Positions 8,887 through 16,788 of a DNA stretch of 64,000 nt are shown here, one piece after another (within the stretch, counting starts at the first letter, position 1; every line of letters begins with the position of its first letter). The notes beneath the pieces are model-generated. The model was given only the letters and a program-made list of their open reading frames with translations, was not told where the DNA came from and made no database searches. Source of the DNA: an uncultured Lachnospiraceae bacterium (GTDB taxonomy: Bacteria > Bacillota > Clostridia > Lachnospirales > Lachnospiraceae); contig CAMNSZ010000005.1 in NCBI GenBank assembly GCA_946557105.1, forward strand, positions 1 through 64,000. Direction: 5' to 3'. Made by a program: the position numbers and the translations under genes.

Positions 8887-9414
8887 TTAATGCCTTACCA
8901 GTTCATAAATATTGCTCATCTCTTCACATTCATCATATATATCCTGATACATGCGAGTTTCAGTCAAAAAAAAGCCTGTTCTTTCCAAGGTTCTGCAAGA
9001 GGCAATATTTTCAACGCAGGCTGTCGCAATAAGCTTCTTCAAGTCATATCTTGCAAACATATAGTCTACGAAACTTTGCAGCGCTTCAGCTGCATATCCA
9101 TTTCCGCGATAGCCGGCGCCAATGAAATATGTGACGCCGACTTCCTCAAAATCTTCATAATATGAGCTTCCTACAGAACCGATTACCCTATGACTTTTCT
9201 TATCCTCTATGGCAAACGCCAGATAGCTATTATACGGATTATCCTTGACCTCTAATTTTATTGCCTCGCTTATAAATTCACCCATCCACTTATAACATTC
9301 ACTGCAATCTCCGTAAATTTCCGTCAAGCTGCCGTCAGAGGCCATCTCGGTAAATGCTTGCTCGTCAGATGGGCGTATACTTCTTATAGACAGTCTTTTG
9401 GTCTCTAAAAGCAT
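8887..9414 (-). CDS. GNAT-family acetyltransferase (RimJ/RimL type)
   Basis: Begins L-E-T-K-R-L-S-I-R-S-I-R-P-S-D, the classic RimJ/RimL opening, with the acetyl-CoA loop G-Y-R-G-N-G-Y-A-A-E-A-L and the C-terminal N-I-A-S-C-R-T-L-E-R-T-G-F. Such proteins acetylate N-termini or small molecules; the substrate here is unknown. The ATG at 9414 is preferred (GGAGGG eight bases upstream) over an upstream in-frame TTG at 9435. It stands alone, with 257 bases of sequence to the next gene that show only a weak hairpin near 9590-9630. Confidence 0.75.
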   Translation of the reverse strand: MLLETKRLSIRSIRPSDEQAFTEMASDGSLTEIYGDCSECYKWMGEFISEAIKLEVKDNPYNSYLAFAIEDKKSHRVIGSVGSSYYEDFEEVGVTYFIGAGYRGNGYAAEALQSFVDYMFARYDLKKLIATACVENIASCRTLERTGFFLTETRMYQDIYDECEEMSNIYELVRH

Positions 9415-9671
9415 TAATATATCCCTCCAGCACAATGCTCCTCAAACATCTATGCTGCTTTCGGAACAGACATTTTCTAAATTTCTATTGACCGAATTAA
9501 TTATATCATATCTTTTACCTTATTCATACAGCTGTTTTTAATGTTATTTTCATTTCAATCTAAAGCATAATATATCCGTTGTGACCGCAGGAACCCGTCC
9601 TTTGCAGCACGGGCTGTTTTTCCTAACCCTCTCTTGTTTATGCTTTTTACTTCACAAAAAGAAAGCTGCGT

Positions 9672-10328
9672 TTACAAATGTATCTTATTTTCAATTCGCA
9701 AACAAGCTTCTATGTGCATAATCCAATGCCTTGAAAACGGCATTTGAATCAGTCCGCGAATGTCTTTATTACACCAATAATCAATCAACCAAATAGCGTT
9801 TTCATCTGTACTGACCACATTCAATGATTTTAAATACTCTTTTCTTTCATCTGATATTTTCTTTTTCATTTCTTCATACGATAAGCCTCTGACAATCTTT
9901 TCAGTGCTTTCCCCTACCTCGGAAATATACGAATAAAGTTCTTGCAAATCGAGCTGCTTTGAAAAATCTGCGACCTGTTGCTTTACAAGCTCATTTCCTG
10001 TTGTAGTTATCGGCGAATTGATACGTTCTTGGTAATTACCTGCAGAAAAGACTTGTTCGTCTTCGCTTATCAGTATATGTGCAACTATATCTTCAATACG
10101 GAAAATATGCCAAATAGAATAAGCAATCGTTTTGCAATGATAACCGTCTGCGTTTATAAAGGGAATTGCATTAAATTCCTCTCTGCTCAGCTTATCGTTG
10201 AACGATGTTAAGGTTTGCATTAACTGACCTCGTAAATCAAATAAAGTATCGATTCCCGTTTTATAGGTATCCTTCTTTCTGATTTGTGCCTGCATTGTTT
10301 TATTAAGTTGAGACCATTCTTTATTCAT
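9672..10328 (-). CDS. DinB/YfiT-like four-helix protein
   Basis: 218 aa, all-helical. Likely metal-site histidines occur in I-A-Y-S-I-W-H-I-F-R-I-E-D (about 75) and in S-R-H-W-I-M-H-I-E-A (near 203), spaced as in the DinB/YfiT superfamily, whose members are thiol transferases or stress-induced proteins. The exact role is not known. Single gene in an AT-rich stretch; GAGGT lies ahead of ATG 10328. The call rests on fold pattern, so moderate confidence. Confidence 0.55.
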   Translation of the reverse strand: MNKEWSQLNKTMQAQIRKKDTYKTGIDTLFDLRGQLMQTLTSFNDKLSREEFNAIPFINADGYHCKTIAYSIWHIFRIEDIVAHILISEDEQVFSAGNYQERINSPITTTGNELVKQQVADFSKQLDLQELYSYISEVGESTEKIVRGLSYEEMKKKISDERKEYLKSLNVVSTDENAIWLIDYWCNKDIRGLIQMPFSRHWIMHIEACLRIENKIHL

Positions 10329-10477
10329 AGCCGGTTACCTCGCAAATCCTGATTGTACCTTAATGCTTTCTAAGGAAAACAAAATTATATAAAACAGTAT
10401 AACACAAAACATGCAGACAACAAGATTACATTTATCAAAATGCATACGAATTTGTAAGATATAACATTTACTCTGCA

Positions 10478-10833
10478 GTGTTTCATTCATTAGTTGCTTT
10501 ATCGCTTTTTAAATCTGTTCCGATAGGATTTTACCGTCAAAAACTGCTTTCAGATGATGAAACAAATGCTTATAAATTAAGCAGAGACTGTAAGAAGGTT
10601 TTTTTACTTCACTGGTCATGGAGGAAAAATTGTTTAGTATTGAGTGATGGTTTGATTGAGCTACAAGGCCTGCTTCATATAATAGCGCAAATACAAACTA
10701 AAAATAAAATTGCCATTATAGATAGTTGTCATTCGGGTGGTCGTCACTTGAAAGGATTCCGGCGATAGACATTGACGAAACGGTTGAGCATTTTGCCGGA
10801 AGCGTCACAGTATATCGCGAAGCTCCAACATAG
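10478..10833 (+). pseudogene. caspase-like peptidase (C14) remnant
   Basis: Reading the three forward frames together restores the core of a caspase/metacaspase-like peptidase. One frame at 10599-10625 gives F-F-Y-F-T-G-H-G-G (catalytic histidine motif). The next frame continues C-L-V-L-S-D-G and at 10706-10740 K-I-A-I-I-D-S-C-H-S-G-G (catalytic cysteine motif). A third frame at about 10757-10830 gives I-P-A-I-D-I-D-E-T-V-E-H-F-A-G. At least two frameshifts (within the A run at 10625-10629 and after C-H-S-G) and missing N- and C-terminal parts make it non-functional. The rest of the gap 10329-10991 holds an 8-bp hairpin at 10900-10920 and the promoter region of the next gene. Confidence 0.65.
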
Positions 10834-10991
10834 CCTTGACGCTGAACTGTTACGCACACAGCTTTTACTTCCACAAAGGCTGAAATGGAAGGGAAGGCCA
10901 AGCCAATTTTTTATTGGCTTGACTATATAGATTATGTTATACTTTATATAATTTACTACGCTTATTCAATCATCATAATGGAGGAATTCAT

Positions 10992-12047
10992 ATGACAAAA
11001 AGTATTGAAAACTTAGTCTCTTTCCCTATAAATGCACAGAGAAACTCATTTTTTGGGGCCCTTTCATCCATTCTTCTGTATCGGAACGCTTACACAGAAG
11101 ACACCCCCTTTTTCTGTGGCAAACACCAACGTAACTGTATACGATGTGACAGCTGTAAAAACGAATCTTTTATCCATAAGCACCACCTTCAAATATATCA
11201 ATATTTAATTACAATAACAGGTTGCGCATATTTTTGGATAGATAAGGAAATTGGTAATTCGTACGACAAACAATACATAGCAAACGAATTTTCGGAGACC
11301 GCTCTTGACCGGCTATCCTTAGCTTTATATGCATCCGGTTACCATTATGAGTCAATGAACAAAAATACAGAGGAAAATATCCTGTTTGATAGAATAAAGC
11401 AGTCTATCGAGGAAAAACAGCCTGTATTAATCAAATTGAGTCTCGGTGATTTATGGGCGGTAATAGCAGGATACAATGATGATAAAAATCTTCCATACTT
11501 AATGAAATTCCGCCGTTCACCACAGCTTAATAAAGATTGGTATAATAAGCTCAGCAATATTGTTTTCATAACAGATAAATATGATAGTACGATTTCCTTG
11601 GCCGAATCTCTCAATCATATGATTCATCACCTAAATACCGGCAGCAGGAATAAGCTGGAACAAAAGATATATCAAAAATTAGAAATGGAACCGGATGGAA
11701 AAAAGCTTGGCAAGTGGTTAAATCAAATAAATGGTCTTGCTATAGAAACTAGGTGGCATGCATCTGAATGTTATCGGAACACGCTGGTACCTATGCTTGA
11801 CGACAATAAATGTAAAAAGTTCCTTTTAGAAGCATCCGATTTACATCTCCATTTCCATGATCAGGCATGGAAAATTTGGGCGCTTCTGGGTGTTTCGCCG
11901 CAAACTCACTATTGTTTACCCCACAACGTCAATGAATTGTTGGATAAATCATCTGCCAGAGCAGAACTCAAATCCTTATTTCAAGAATTATTTACCATAG
12001 ACCGTCAAGTGTCTCATTTACTACAGGAATGTTTATCTTTGCTGTAA
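10992..12047 (+). CDS. uncharacterised 351-aa protein with N-terminal Cys cluster, possible BtrH/C39-like fold
   Basis: Function not recognised. Residues 42-55 carry four cysteines (C42, C49, C52, C55), resembling a metal site. A segment near 150-165 (P-V-L-I-K-L-S-L-G-D-L-W-A-V-I-A-G-Y-N-D) looks like the hydrophobic core and G-Y-D turn of BtrH/C39-like papain folds, but I see no certain catalytic triad. The last 130 residues are helical and rich in His and Trp. No signal peptide or TM segments. GGAGG eight bases ahead of the ATG supports the start. It follows the caspase remnant and ends before a hairpin terminator, so it is likely monocistronic. Confidence 0.5.
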   Translation: MTKSIENLVSFPINAQRNSFFGALSSILLYRNAYTEDTPFFCGKHQRNCIRCDSCKNESFIHKHHLQIYQYLITITGCAYFWIDKEIGNSYDKQYIANEFSETALDRLSLALYASGYHYESMNKNTEENILFDRIKQSIEEKQPVLIKLSLGDLWAVIAGYNDDKNLPYLMKFRRSPQLNKDWYNKLSNIVFITDKYDSTISLAESLNHMIHHLNTGSRNKLEQKIYQKLEMEPDGKKLGKWLNQINGLAIETRWHASECYRNTLVPMLDDNKCKKFLLEASDLHLHFHDQAWKIWALLGVSPQTHYCLPHNVNELLDKSSARAELKSLFQELFTIDRQVSHLLQECLSLL

Positions 12048-12059
12048 TCATGTGTGGAC

Positions 12060-12103
12060 GAGGCTGTCGCACTAAGAATAATATCAGTAAGCGCGGCAGC
12101 CTC
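12060..12103 (+). terminator. hairpin after the 351-aa gene
   Basis: Eleven-base stem GAGGCTGTCGC / GCGGCAGCCTC with one G-T pair and a long loop, starting 13 bases after the stop codon. The downstream sequence is AT-rich but without a clean T run. The remaining gap 12104-12327 shows no convincing gene; a short minus-strand frame near 12130-12190 looks helical but has no ribosome site that I can defend. Confidence 0.45.
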
Positions 12104-12327
12104 ATATATGCTCTATTCTATTTTAGACATATTTACCGCAAGTTTCTTTTCAAGCGCTGCTACCTTATCTGGCATATAAATAATTTTATTTTTGTAGTTT
12201 CTCCGGTTCTCTTAATTCTAAGTTGCGTCTCTCAGAACATTCCGTCTGTCCGTATGCATTATATGGTTTTATGAAAAAATATTTCCTATAACGTAACGGC
12301 TGATTTCCTAATTTTTTGGATTACCTC

Positions 12328-12358
12328 TTGACCTTCACGTTACGTCATAGTTTATTAT
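12328..12358 (+). promoter_or_regulatory. MerR-type promoter with 19-bp spacer
   Basis: A -35 TTGACC (12328-12333) and -10 TATTAT (12353-12358) are separated by 19 bases, too long for free RNA polymerase and characteristic of MerR-activated promoters. The spacer holds an imperfect dyad centred on ACGT-T-ACGT (TTCACGTTACGTCAT). It drives the DUF2268 gene and the MerR/TipAS gene, so autoregulation by that regulator is the simple reading. Confidence 0.7.
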
Positions 12359-12386
12359 ATAGGCAAACAGGAAAGGAGCAAAAGAT

Positions 12387-13298
12387 ATGAAGGTATCTGC
12401 TGTACGTTCAGACAGTGTTTATTCAAAAATTATGAGCGCACCTCTGGATAAGAAGAATGACATTTATCGTTATGAACTGATGACGCCATTTGAAAGAAAA
12501 TGGGCTTGTTACAATGTTCCCATGAAAGCGAAAACGCCTAATGGCTATGATGTTATTTTGGCAAGCGGAATGCTTGGACACATTGCGCCAACTAAAGTAG
12601 ACGAAACACAAAAACAAAATATTCAGCTAATTTCAGACGACGCACTCTGGAAAAAATGTGAGATGGCTATTAGGAAGTCGTTAAACTGCTTTACCCGGCA
12701 TGGGATTGATTTACCTGTTAGGGAGTATCTGTTTACTATATTGCTTGCAAATTCTGAAAGCCCTTATATCATGTTAAATGAGGGCTATTGTGGCGACGGT
12801 GGTATACCGGGATATATTTTTTGCTGGCTAATCCCAAACGAATATACATTAGAACATCTTCCCGTAGCTTTGGCACACGAGACAAATCACAATATCCGTT
12901 TTCAGTTTATTGAATGGAAAAACGACATCACACTTGGAGAGATGATGATTAGCGAAGGGTTGGCAGAAATCTTTGCAACTTCTTTATACGGCGAAGATAA
13001 GGCTGGTCCTTGGGTGACAAAAACGGATATGACAACTTTGAACGAATATATCAAGCCTATTATTCGGAACGGATTAAATGTTCAGGGATTAGAAAACCTC
13101 AATGCTTATCTTTATGGTGATGAAATGGCTAAATTACAAAATTATCCGCAAGCAGGTTTACCTTATTGCGCTGGATATGCTTGTGGTTATCATTTAGTAA
13201 AGCATTACTTGAAAAAAACCGGTAAAAGTGTGGTTGAAGCGACACTTTTACCCGCAAAAGAAATTTTAGACGCTACAGAGGACTTTTGGAATGACTAA
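12387..13298 (+). CDS. DUF2268 putative Zn-dependent protease
   Basis: 303 aa, cytoplasmic. The motif L-A-H-E-T-N-H-N-I-R (about residue 166) is an H-E-x-x-H zinc site, and E-G-L-A-E-I-F-A further on supplies the usual third ligand region of gluzincin-like DUF2268 proteins. The substrate is unknown. It is the first gene of a two-gene operon with a MerR/TipAS regulator, which overlaps its last 8 bases. AAAGGAG seven bases upstream fixes the start. The context suggests an inducible response to a small molecule bound by the TipAS domain. Confidence 0.75.
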   Translation: MKVSAVRSDSVYSKIMSAPLDKKNDIYRYELMTPFERKWACYNVPMKAKTPNGYDVILASGMLGHIAPTKVDETQKQNIQLISDDALWKKCEMAIRKSLNCFTRHGIDLPVREYLFTILLANSESPYIMLNEGYCGDGGIPGYIFCWLIPNEYTLEHLPVALAHETNHNIRFQFIEWKNDITLGEMMISEGLAEIFATSLYGEDKAGPWVTKTDMTTLNEYIKPIIRNGLNVQGLENLNAYLYGDEMAKLQNYPQAGLPYCAGYACGYHLVKHYLKKTGKSVVEATLLPAKEILDATEDFWND

Positions 13299-14040
13299 AA
13301 AAACTATATCTGTTCATGAAGTTGTTAAATTGACTGGCATCACCGCCCGCACTCTTCATTATTATGATGAAATCGGGCTTTTGAAACCTACGAAAGTAAC
13401 CGAAGCAGGCTATCGAATGTATGACGATACAGCACTTAGCCGTTTGCAGAATATTTTATTGTTTCGTGAATTACAGTTTCCCTTAAAAGAAATCAAAGTA
13501 ATTCTTGACAGCCCTCATTTTGACCCATCAGAAGCAATTGCCCAGCAAATTGAGTTGTTAGAATTACAATATAAACACATAGGGGAGCTTATTACCTTTG
13601 CCCGTAAAATTCAAAACAAGGGAGCAACAACAATGAATTTTGATGTTTTCGACAAGAGCGAAATTAAAAAGTATGAGGCGGAAGTCAAAGAAAAATGGGG
13701 CAATACTAAAGCGTATCAAGAGTACAAACAAAAGGATATTGCTCGAAATGAAGGTAGTTACAGCAAGATTGCAAACGAACTAATGACAATGTTTTCTGAA
13801 TTAGGAGAATCAAAATATTTAACTCCCAATTCCGATGAAGTACAAAACAAAATCTCTGCATTACAGAAATTTATAACCGATAACTACTATGTATGTACAA
13901 ATGAAATCCTTAGTGGATTGGGTGAAATGTATGTATGTGATGAACGCTTCAAGAATAACATCGATAAAGCAGGTGGAGACGGAACCGCTGACTTTGTAAA
14001 ACAGGCTATTGCTGTGTATTGCGGTAAAAAGCAGGTATAA
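13291..14040 (+). CDS. MerR-family regulator with TipAS ligand domain
   Basis: 249 aa. Residues 5-75 form the MerR winged helix (I-T-A-R-T-L-H-Y-Y-D-E-I-G-L-L-K-P), followed by the dimer helix. Residues about 125-245 match the TipAS domain (Y-E-A-E-V-K-E-K-W-G-N-T-K-A-Y-Q-E-Y), which in TipA binds thiopeptide antibiotics. It probably senses a drug-like ligand and activates the 19-bp-spacer promoter at 12328. Overlaps the DUF2268 gene by 8 bases, so translation is coupled. Confidence 0.88.
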   Translation: MTKKTISVHEVVKLTGITARTLHYYDEIGLLKPTKVTEAGYRMYDDTALSRLQNILLFRELQFPLKEIKVILDSPHFDPSEAIAQQIELLELQYKHIGELITFARKIQNKGATTMNFDVFDKSEIKKYEAEVKEKWGNTKAYQEYKQKDIARNEGSYSKIANELMTMFSELGESKYLTPNSDEVQNKISALQKFITDNYYVCTNEILSGLGEMYVCDERFKNNIDKAGGDGTADFVKQAIAVYCGKKQV

Positions 14041-14045
14041 TAATT

Positions 14046-14129
14046 GTGACCGAATGGATAGCTGTCCTATTTGCCAAAACAAGGGTACAAATACGAAAAG
14101 AGCCGGACGCACAGGCGAAGAGCCGATAA
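14046..14129 (+). pseudogene. cysteine-rich KTR protein remnant
   Basis: Starting 6 bases after the MerR stop, one frame reads V-T-E-W-I, then the adjacent frame reads C-P-I-C-Q-N-K, and the first frame resumes K-T-R-V-Q-I-R followed directly by K-E-P-D-A-Q-A-K-S-R and a stop. This is the start and end of the small 'cysteine-rich KTR' protein found on many Tn916-like and other integrative elements of Firmicutes, with compensating frameshifts and a central deletion of the second C-x-x-C part. It is a fossil of a mobile-element gene beside a tRNA gene. Confidence 0.6.
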
Positions 14130-14188
14130 CAAATTTTCAACTACTTTTTAGATGCCGTGAGACCGTTTCAAGCTTGTTACACCCAAAC

Positions 14189-14232
14189 CAAAAATGCGAT
14201 AAATACGGCTTTACAGCCATATTTATCGCATT
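14189..14232 (-). terminator. Rho-independent terminator of tRNA-Leu
   Basis: On the minus strand a 17-bp stem (arms 14216-14232 and 14193-14209, one G-U pair, 6-base loop) is followed by TTTTT (14194-14190). It lies 10 bases after the tRNA 3' end. Confidence 0.8.
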
Positions 14233-14241
14233 CACACTGAC

Positions 14242-14325
14242 TGCGGAAGATGGGACTTGAACCCACACGGCATTGCTGCCACAAGATCCTTAGTCTTGCT
14301 CGTCTGCCAGTTCCGACACTTCCGC
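14242..14325 (-). tRNA. tRNA-Leu, anticodon AAG
   Basis: An 84-nt cloverleaf reads on the minus strand from GCGGAAG to CTTCCGC plus discriminator A. The D-arm has GGCAGACGAGC, the anticodon stem is CAAGA/TCTTG with loop CTAAGGA, placing AAG at 14291-14289. A variable arm TGTGGCAGCAATGCCGTG marks a class II tRNA, and the T-loop is GGTTCAAGTCC. The 3' CCA is not encoded. A34 in a leucine tRNA would need deamination to inosine for wobble reading. A terminator follows. Confidence 0.92.
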
Positions 14326-14439
14326 ATTTACGCACCGCGCAAGTATGATAATATCACTTTCCAAATAAAATGTCAATTCTTTTTGAGAAAATTTTTAGCC
14401 TTTATACTCTGAAATACAGCCTGCGTATGTCCTCCACTC

Positions 14440-15546
14440 TCAACAGATATACTTTCCGATAAAAGGAAGCCTGCGAAGTACTGCCGCAGCCGCAAAACAA
14501 AGGAAAAAACAAAATACGGCAAAGACAGGAATACACACCGCAGGGGCAAACATCATGCTGTGAATCCCAAACGGCTCTAGAAATTCTATCAACCCTATGT
14601 GCAACAGGTATATACCCAAGGTTGCCAGCGAAAGCTCCTTTATCATACGGCTAATCCAAGACGGATATTGGATTTTACTCATCGGACCCGTAAAAAGCAA
14701 AAAAAGCGAAACCACTATCAAAAATGTAAAACATCCAAAGCTGTCATATATTTCCCCCACCGGTACTGCAGCCTGCTGTGCCAGATAATCGCCCAACACA
14801 ACATTCGCCGCCGCACTCAAAATACCGCTCACATAAATCCACTTGTGCCATTTCGCTTCAACCCCAAAATGCACCATGTAATATCCCAACACAAAATATC
14901 CCAAGTATCCGCACACCATATCTAAGCTGACAATTCCCCACAGATATCTCATACCCTCTGTCTGTCTCAGCACCAGCACAGTCTCCTTGCCCACCTGAAA
15001 AACAAGAAACAGCAGTAAAAAATATTGCAGGTTCTTTTTTGTGGCATGGCCAATCCAGCTTCTGAGTATGGGCAGCAGCATATAAATCCCCACAATCATG
15101 GGCAGATACCACAGATGATACCGTCCCGCAAAGATTTCCCTGAAAATATCTCCCTTGTCTAATTCGGACCACGGATAAAAACGACAATCAAACAAGCCGT
15201 AAACACAGGACCAAACCACATAAATAATTACGAGCCTCAGGATATTATGAGTATATAATCTCCTTATATTTATTTCTTTATCTGCATTCAGGAATAACGC
15301 CCCGCTTATCATTACAAAAACAGGTACTCCAAAACGAAACACCGCGTCATAGGCATTTGCAATTTTCCAATCTGCATCGGTCACAGGCTTTGTATACCAA
15401 AACTGTGCGGCACAATGTAGCATAATCACGCTAAAGCACGCTAGAATCCGCAGCAAGTCAATCTCTACCCTACGATTATTCCCAGTCCTTAAATTTACCC
15501 TTTGCACCTCCACCGCTTTCCTCACTCCTTCAGCCTTATTTCCCAC
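14440..15546 (-). CDS. acyltransferase family 3 membrane protein
   Basis: Integral membrane O-acyltransferase of the OafA/WecH type with about ten TM helices. The family's early R-x-x-x-x-D-L-L-R segment (R-V-E-I-D-L-L-R-I-L-A-C) and the catalytic-type His in V-I-M-L-H-C-A-A are present. It likely acetylates or succinylates a cell-wall or surface polysaccharide. The exact start is uncertain: several in-frame GTG codons (15546, 15525, 15513) precede the domain and AAGGAG lies between them. It stands alone upstream of the tRNA gene. Confidence 0.8.
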   Translation of the reverse strand: MGNKAEGVRKAVEVQRVNLRTGNNRRVEIDLLRILACFSVIMLHCAAQFWYTKPVTDADWKIANAYDAVFRFGVPVFVMISGALFLNADKEINIRRLYTHNILRLVIIYVVWSCVYGLFDCRFYPWSELDKGDIFREIFAGRYHLWYLPMIVGIYMLLPILRSWIGHATKKNLQYFLLLFLVFQVGKETVLVLRQTEGMRYLWGIVSLDMVCGYLGYFVLGYYMVHFGVEAKWHKWIYVSGILSAAANVVLGDYLAQQAAVPVGEIYDSFGCFTFLIVVSLFLLFTGPMSKIQYPSWISRMIKELSLATLGIYLLHIGLIEFLEPFGIHSMMFAPAVCIPVFAVFCFFLCFAAAAVLRRLPFIGKYIC

Positions 15547-15615
15547 CTGTCAATTATCTCACACTAAAAATTCCTTGTCAAACGCTGCCGTCTGCAGAGT
15601 TATCCTAATGAACAA

Positions 15616-15643
15616 GGGTGATTTGCCCTGACACAAATCACCC
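15616..15643 (-). terminator. hairpin downstream of kdgK
   Basis: A 10-bp perfect stem (GGGTGATTTG / CAAATCACCC, 8-base loop) lies 65 bases after the kdgK stop. The minus-strand 3' flank is TTGTT, a weak T tract, so termination is plausible for the eda-kdgK transcript. Confidence 0.45.
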
Positions 15644-15708
15644 TGTTAAAATCCCAGACCCATGGCACCCTTCTACCCTAACGTCCGCGGAAATTTATTC
15701 CATGCTTA

Positions 15709-16740
15709 TTATCTTTGAACACGTCCGGAAGCGTCACCGCCGGCAAGCGTCTCTACTTCCTTTCTGGATACTAGATTAAAGTCTCCCGGAATGGTATGCT
15801 TCAACGCGGAAGCCGCCACACCGTACTCCAAAGCCGCCTTAAAGTCCTTGCCGTCCAGCATACCGCAAATAACGCCGCCCGCAAAAGAATCTCCGCCTCC
15901 CACACGGTCTACAATAGGACGTATGCTGTATTCCTTGGAATGATAAAACTCCTTGGTGTCTCTGGAGTAAATGCATGCGGACCAGCCGTTGTCGGAAGCA
16001 GAATGACTTACCCGCAGAGAGGATACACAATATTCAAAATTGAATTTATCAACCATCTGCTCAAAAATAGATTTATAGCCTGCAAGCTCAAGCTCCCCGC
16101 TTGTAACATCAGTATCTCCGGGCTTAAACCCAAGTACCAGCTCCGCATCCTCCTCGTTTCCGATACATACGTCAACATATTTCATCAGATTTGTCATAAC
16201 TCTCTGGGCCTTCTCGGAGGACCAAAGCTTCTTACGGAAATTTAAGTCCACGGATACCTTCACACCATGCTTCTTAGCCGCAATCAAAGCTTTTTCCGTA
16301 AGCTCTGCCGCCGCGTCCGATATTGCGGGAGTAATACCGGTGAAGTGGAACCAGTCAGCCCCGTCAAAAATAGCGTCAAAATCAAAATCAGCCTCGGTTG
16401 CGGTAGAGATAGAGGAATGCGCCCTGTCATACACCACCTTGGAGGGTCTCATTGCCGAACCGCTTTCCAAATAATATATGCCAAGTCTTTCACCGCATCT
16501 TGCAATATTCTTTGTCGATACATTATACTTTCTGAGCGCCGCTACCGCGCACTCTCCTATCTCATTGTCCGGCACAGCCGTGACAAACTCTGCGTCATGT
16601 CCGTAATTTGCCAGAGACACAGCCACATTTGCCTCGCCCCCGCCGTAATTTACATCGAACTCGTCCGCCTGAATAAATTTCTCGTGGTTGGGGGTGGAAA
16701 GCCTCAACATTATCTCCCCCATTGTGATAACCTTTGCCAT
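15709..16740 (-). CDS. kdgK: 2-keto-3-deoxygluconate kinase (PfkB family)
   Basis: 343 aa sugar kinase that phosphorylates KDG to KDPG. It shows the PfkB start M-G-E-I-M-L-R-L, the substrate loop N-Y-G-G-G-E-A-N-V-A-V-S-L-A, and the ATP/anion-hole signature D-R-V-G-G-G-D-S-F-A-G-G near residue 285, with the catalytic Asp inside G-G-D-S-F. Length is normal. It lies 48 bases downstream of the KDPG aldolase gene on the same strand, giving a two-gene unit for hexuronate or gluconate breakdown. AGGAAG-rich sequence precedes the ATG. Confidence 0.92.
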   Translation of the reverse strand: MAKVITMGEIMLRLSTPNHEKFIQADEFDVNYGGGEANVAVSLANYGHDAEFVTAVPDNEIGECAVAALRKYNVSTKNIARCGERLGIYYLESGSAMRPSKVVYDRAHSSISTATEADFDFDAIFDGADWFHFTGITPAISDAAAELTEKALIAAKKHGVKVSVDLNFRKKLWSSEKAQRVMTNLMKYVDVCIGNEEDAELVLGFKPGDTDVTSGELELAGYKSIFEQMVDKFNFEYCVSSLRVSHSASDNGWSACIYSRDTKEFYHSKEYSIRPIVDRVGGGDSFAGGVICGMLDGKDFKAALEYGVAASALKHTIPGDFNLVSRKEVETLAGGDASGRVQR

Positions 16741-16788
16741 TTTCCTATCTTCCTTTCCTGTATATAATTTAGCGCTCTTGGGTAGGCA

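Noticed and set aside
9590..9630. Hairpin with T5 on the plus strand after the GNAT gene
   Set aside because: No plus-strand gene ends here; the stem is only five bases plus a bulge, so I did not call a terminator.
14242..14325. Attachment-site duplication of the tRNA-Leu 3' end
   Set aside because: I looked by eye for a second copy of the tRNA 3' segment within the accessory stretch and found none.
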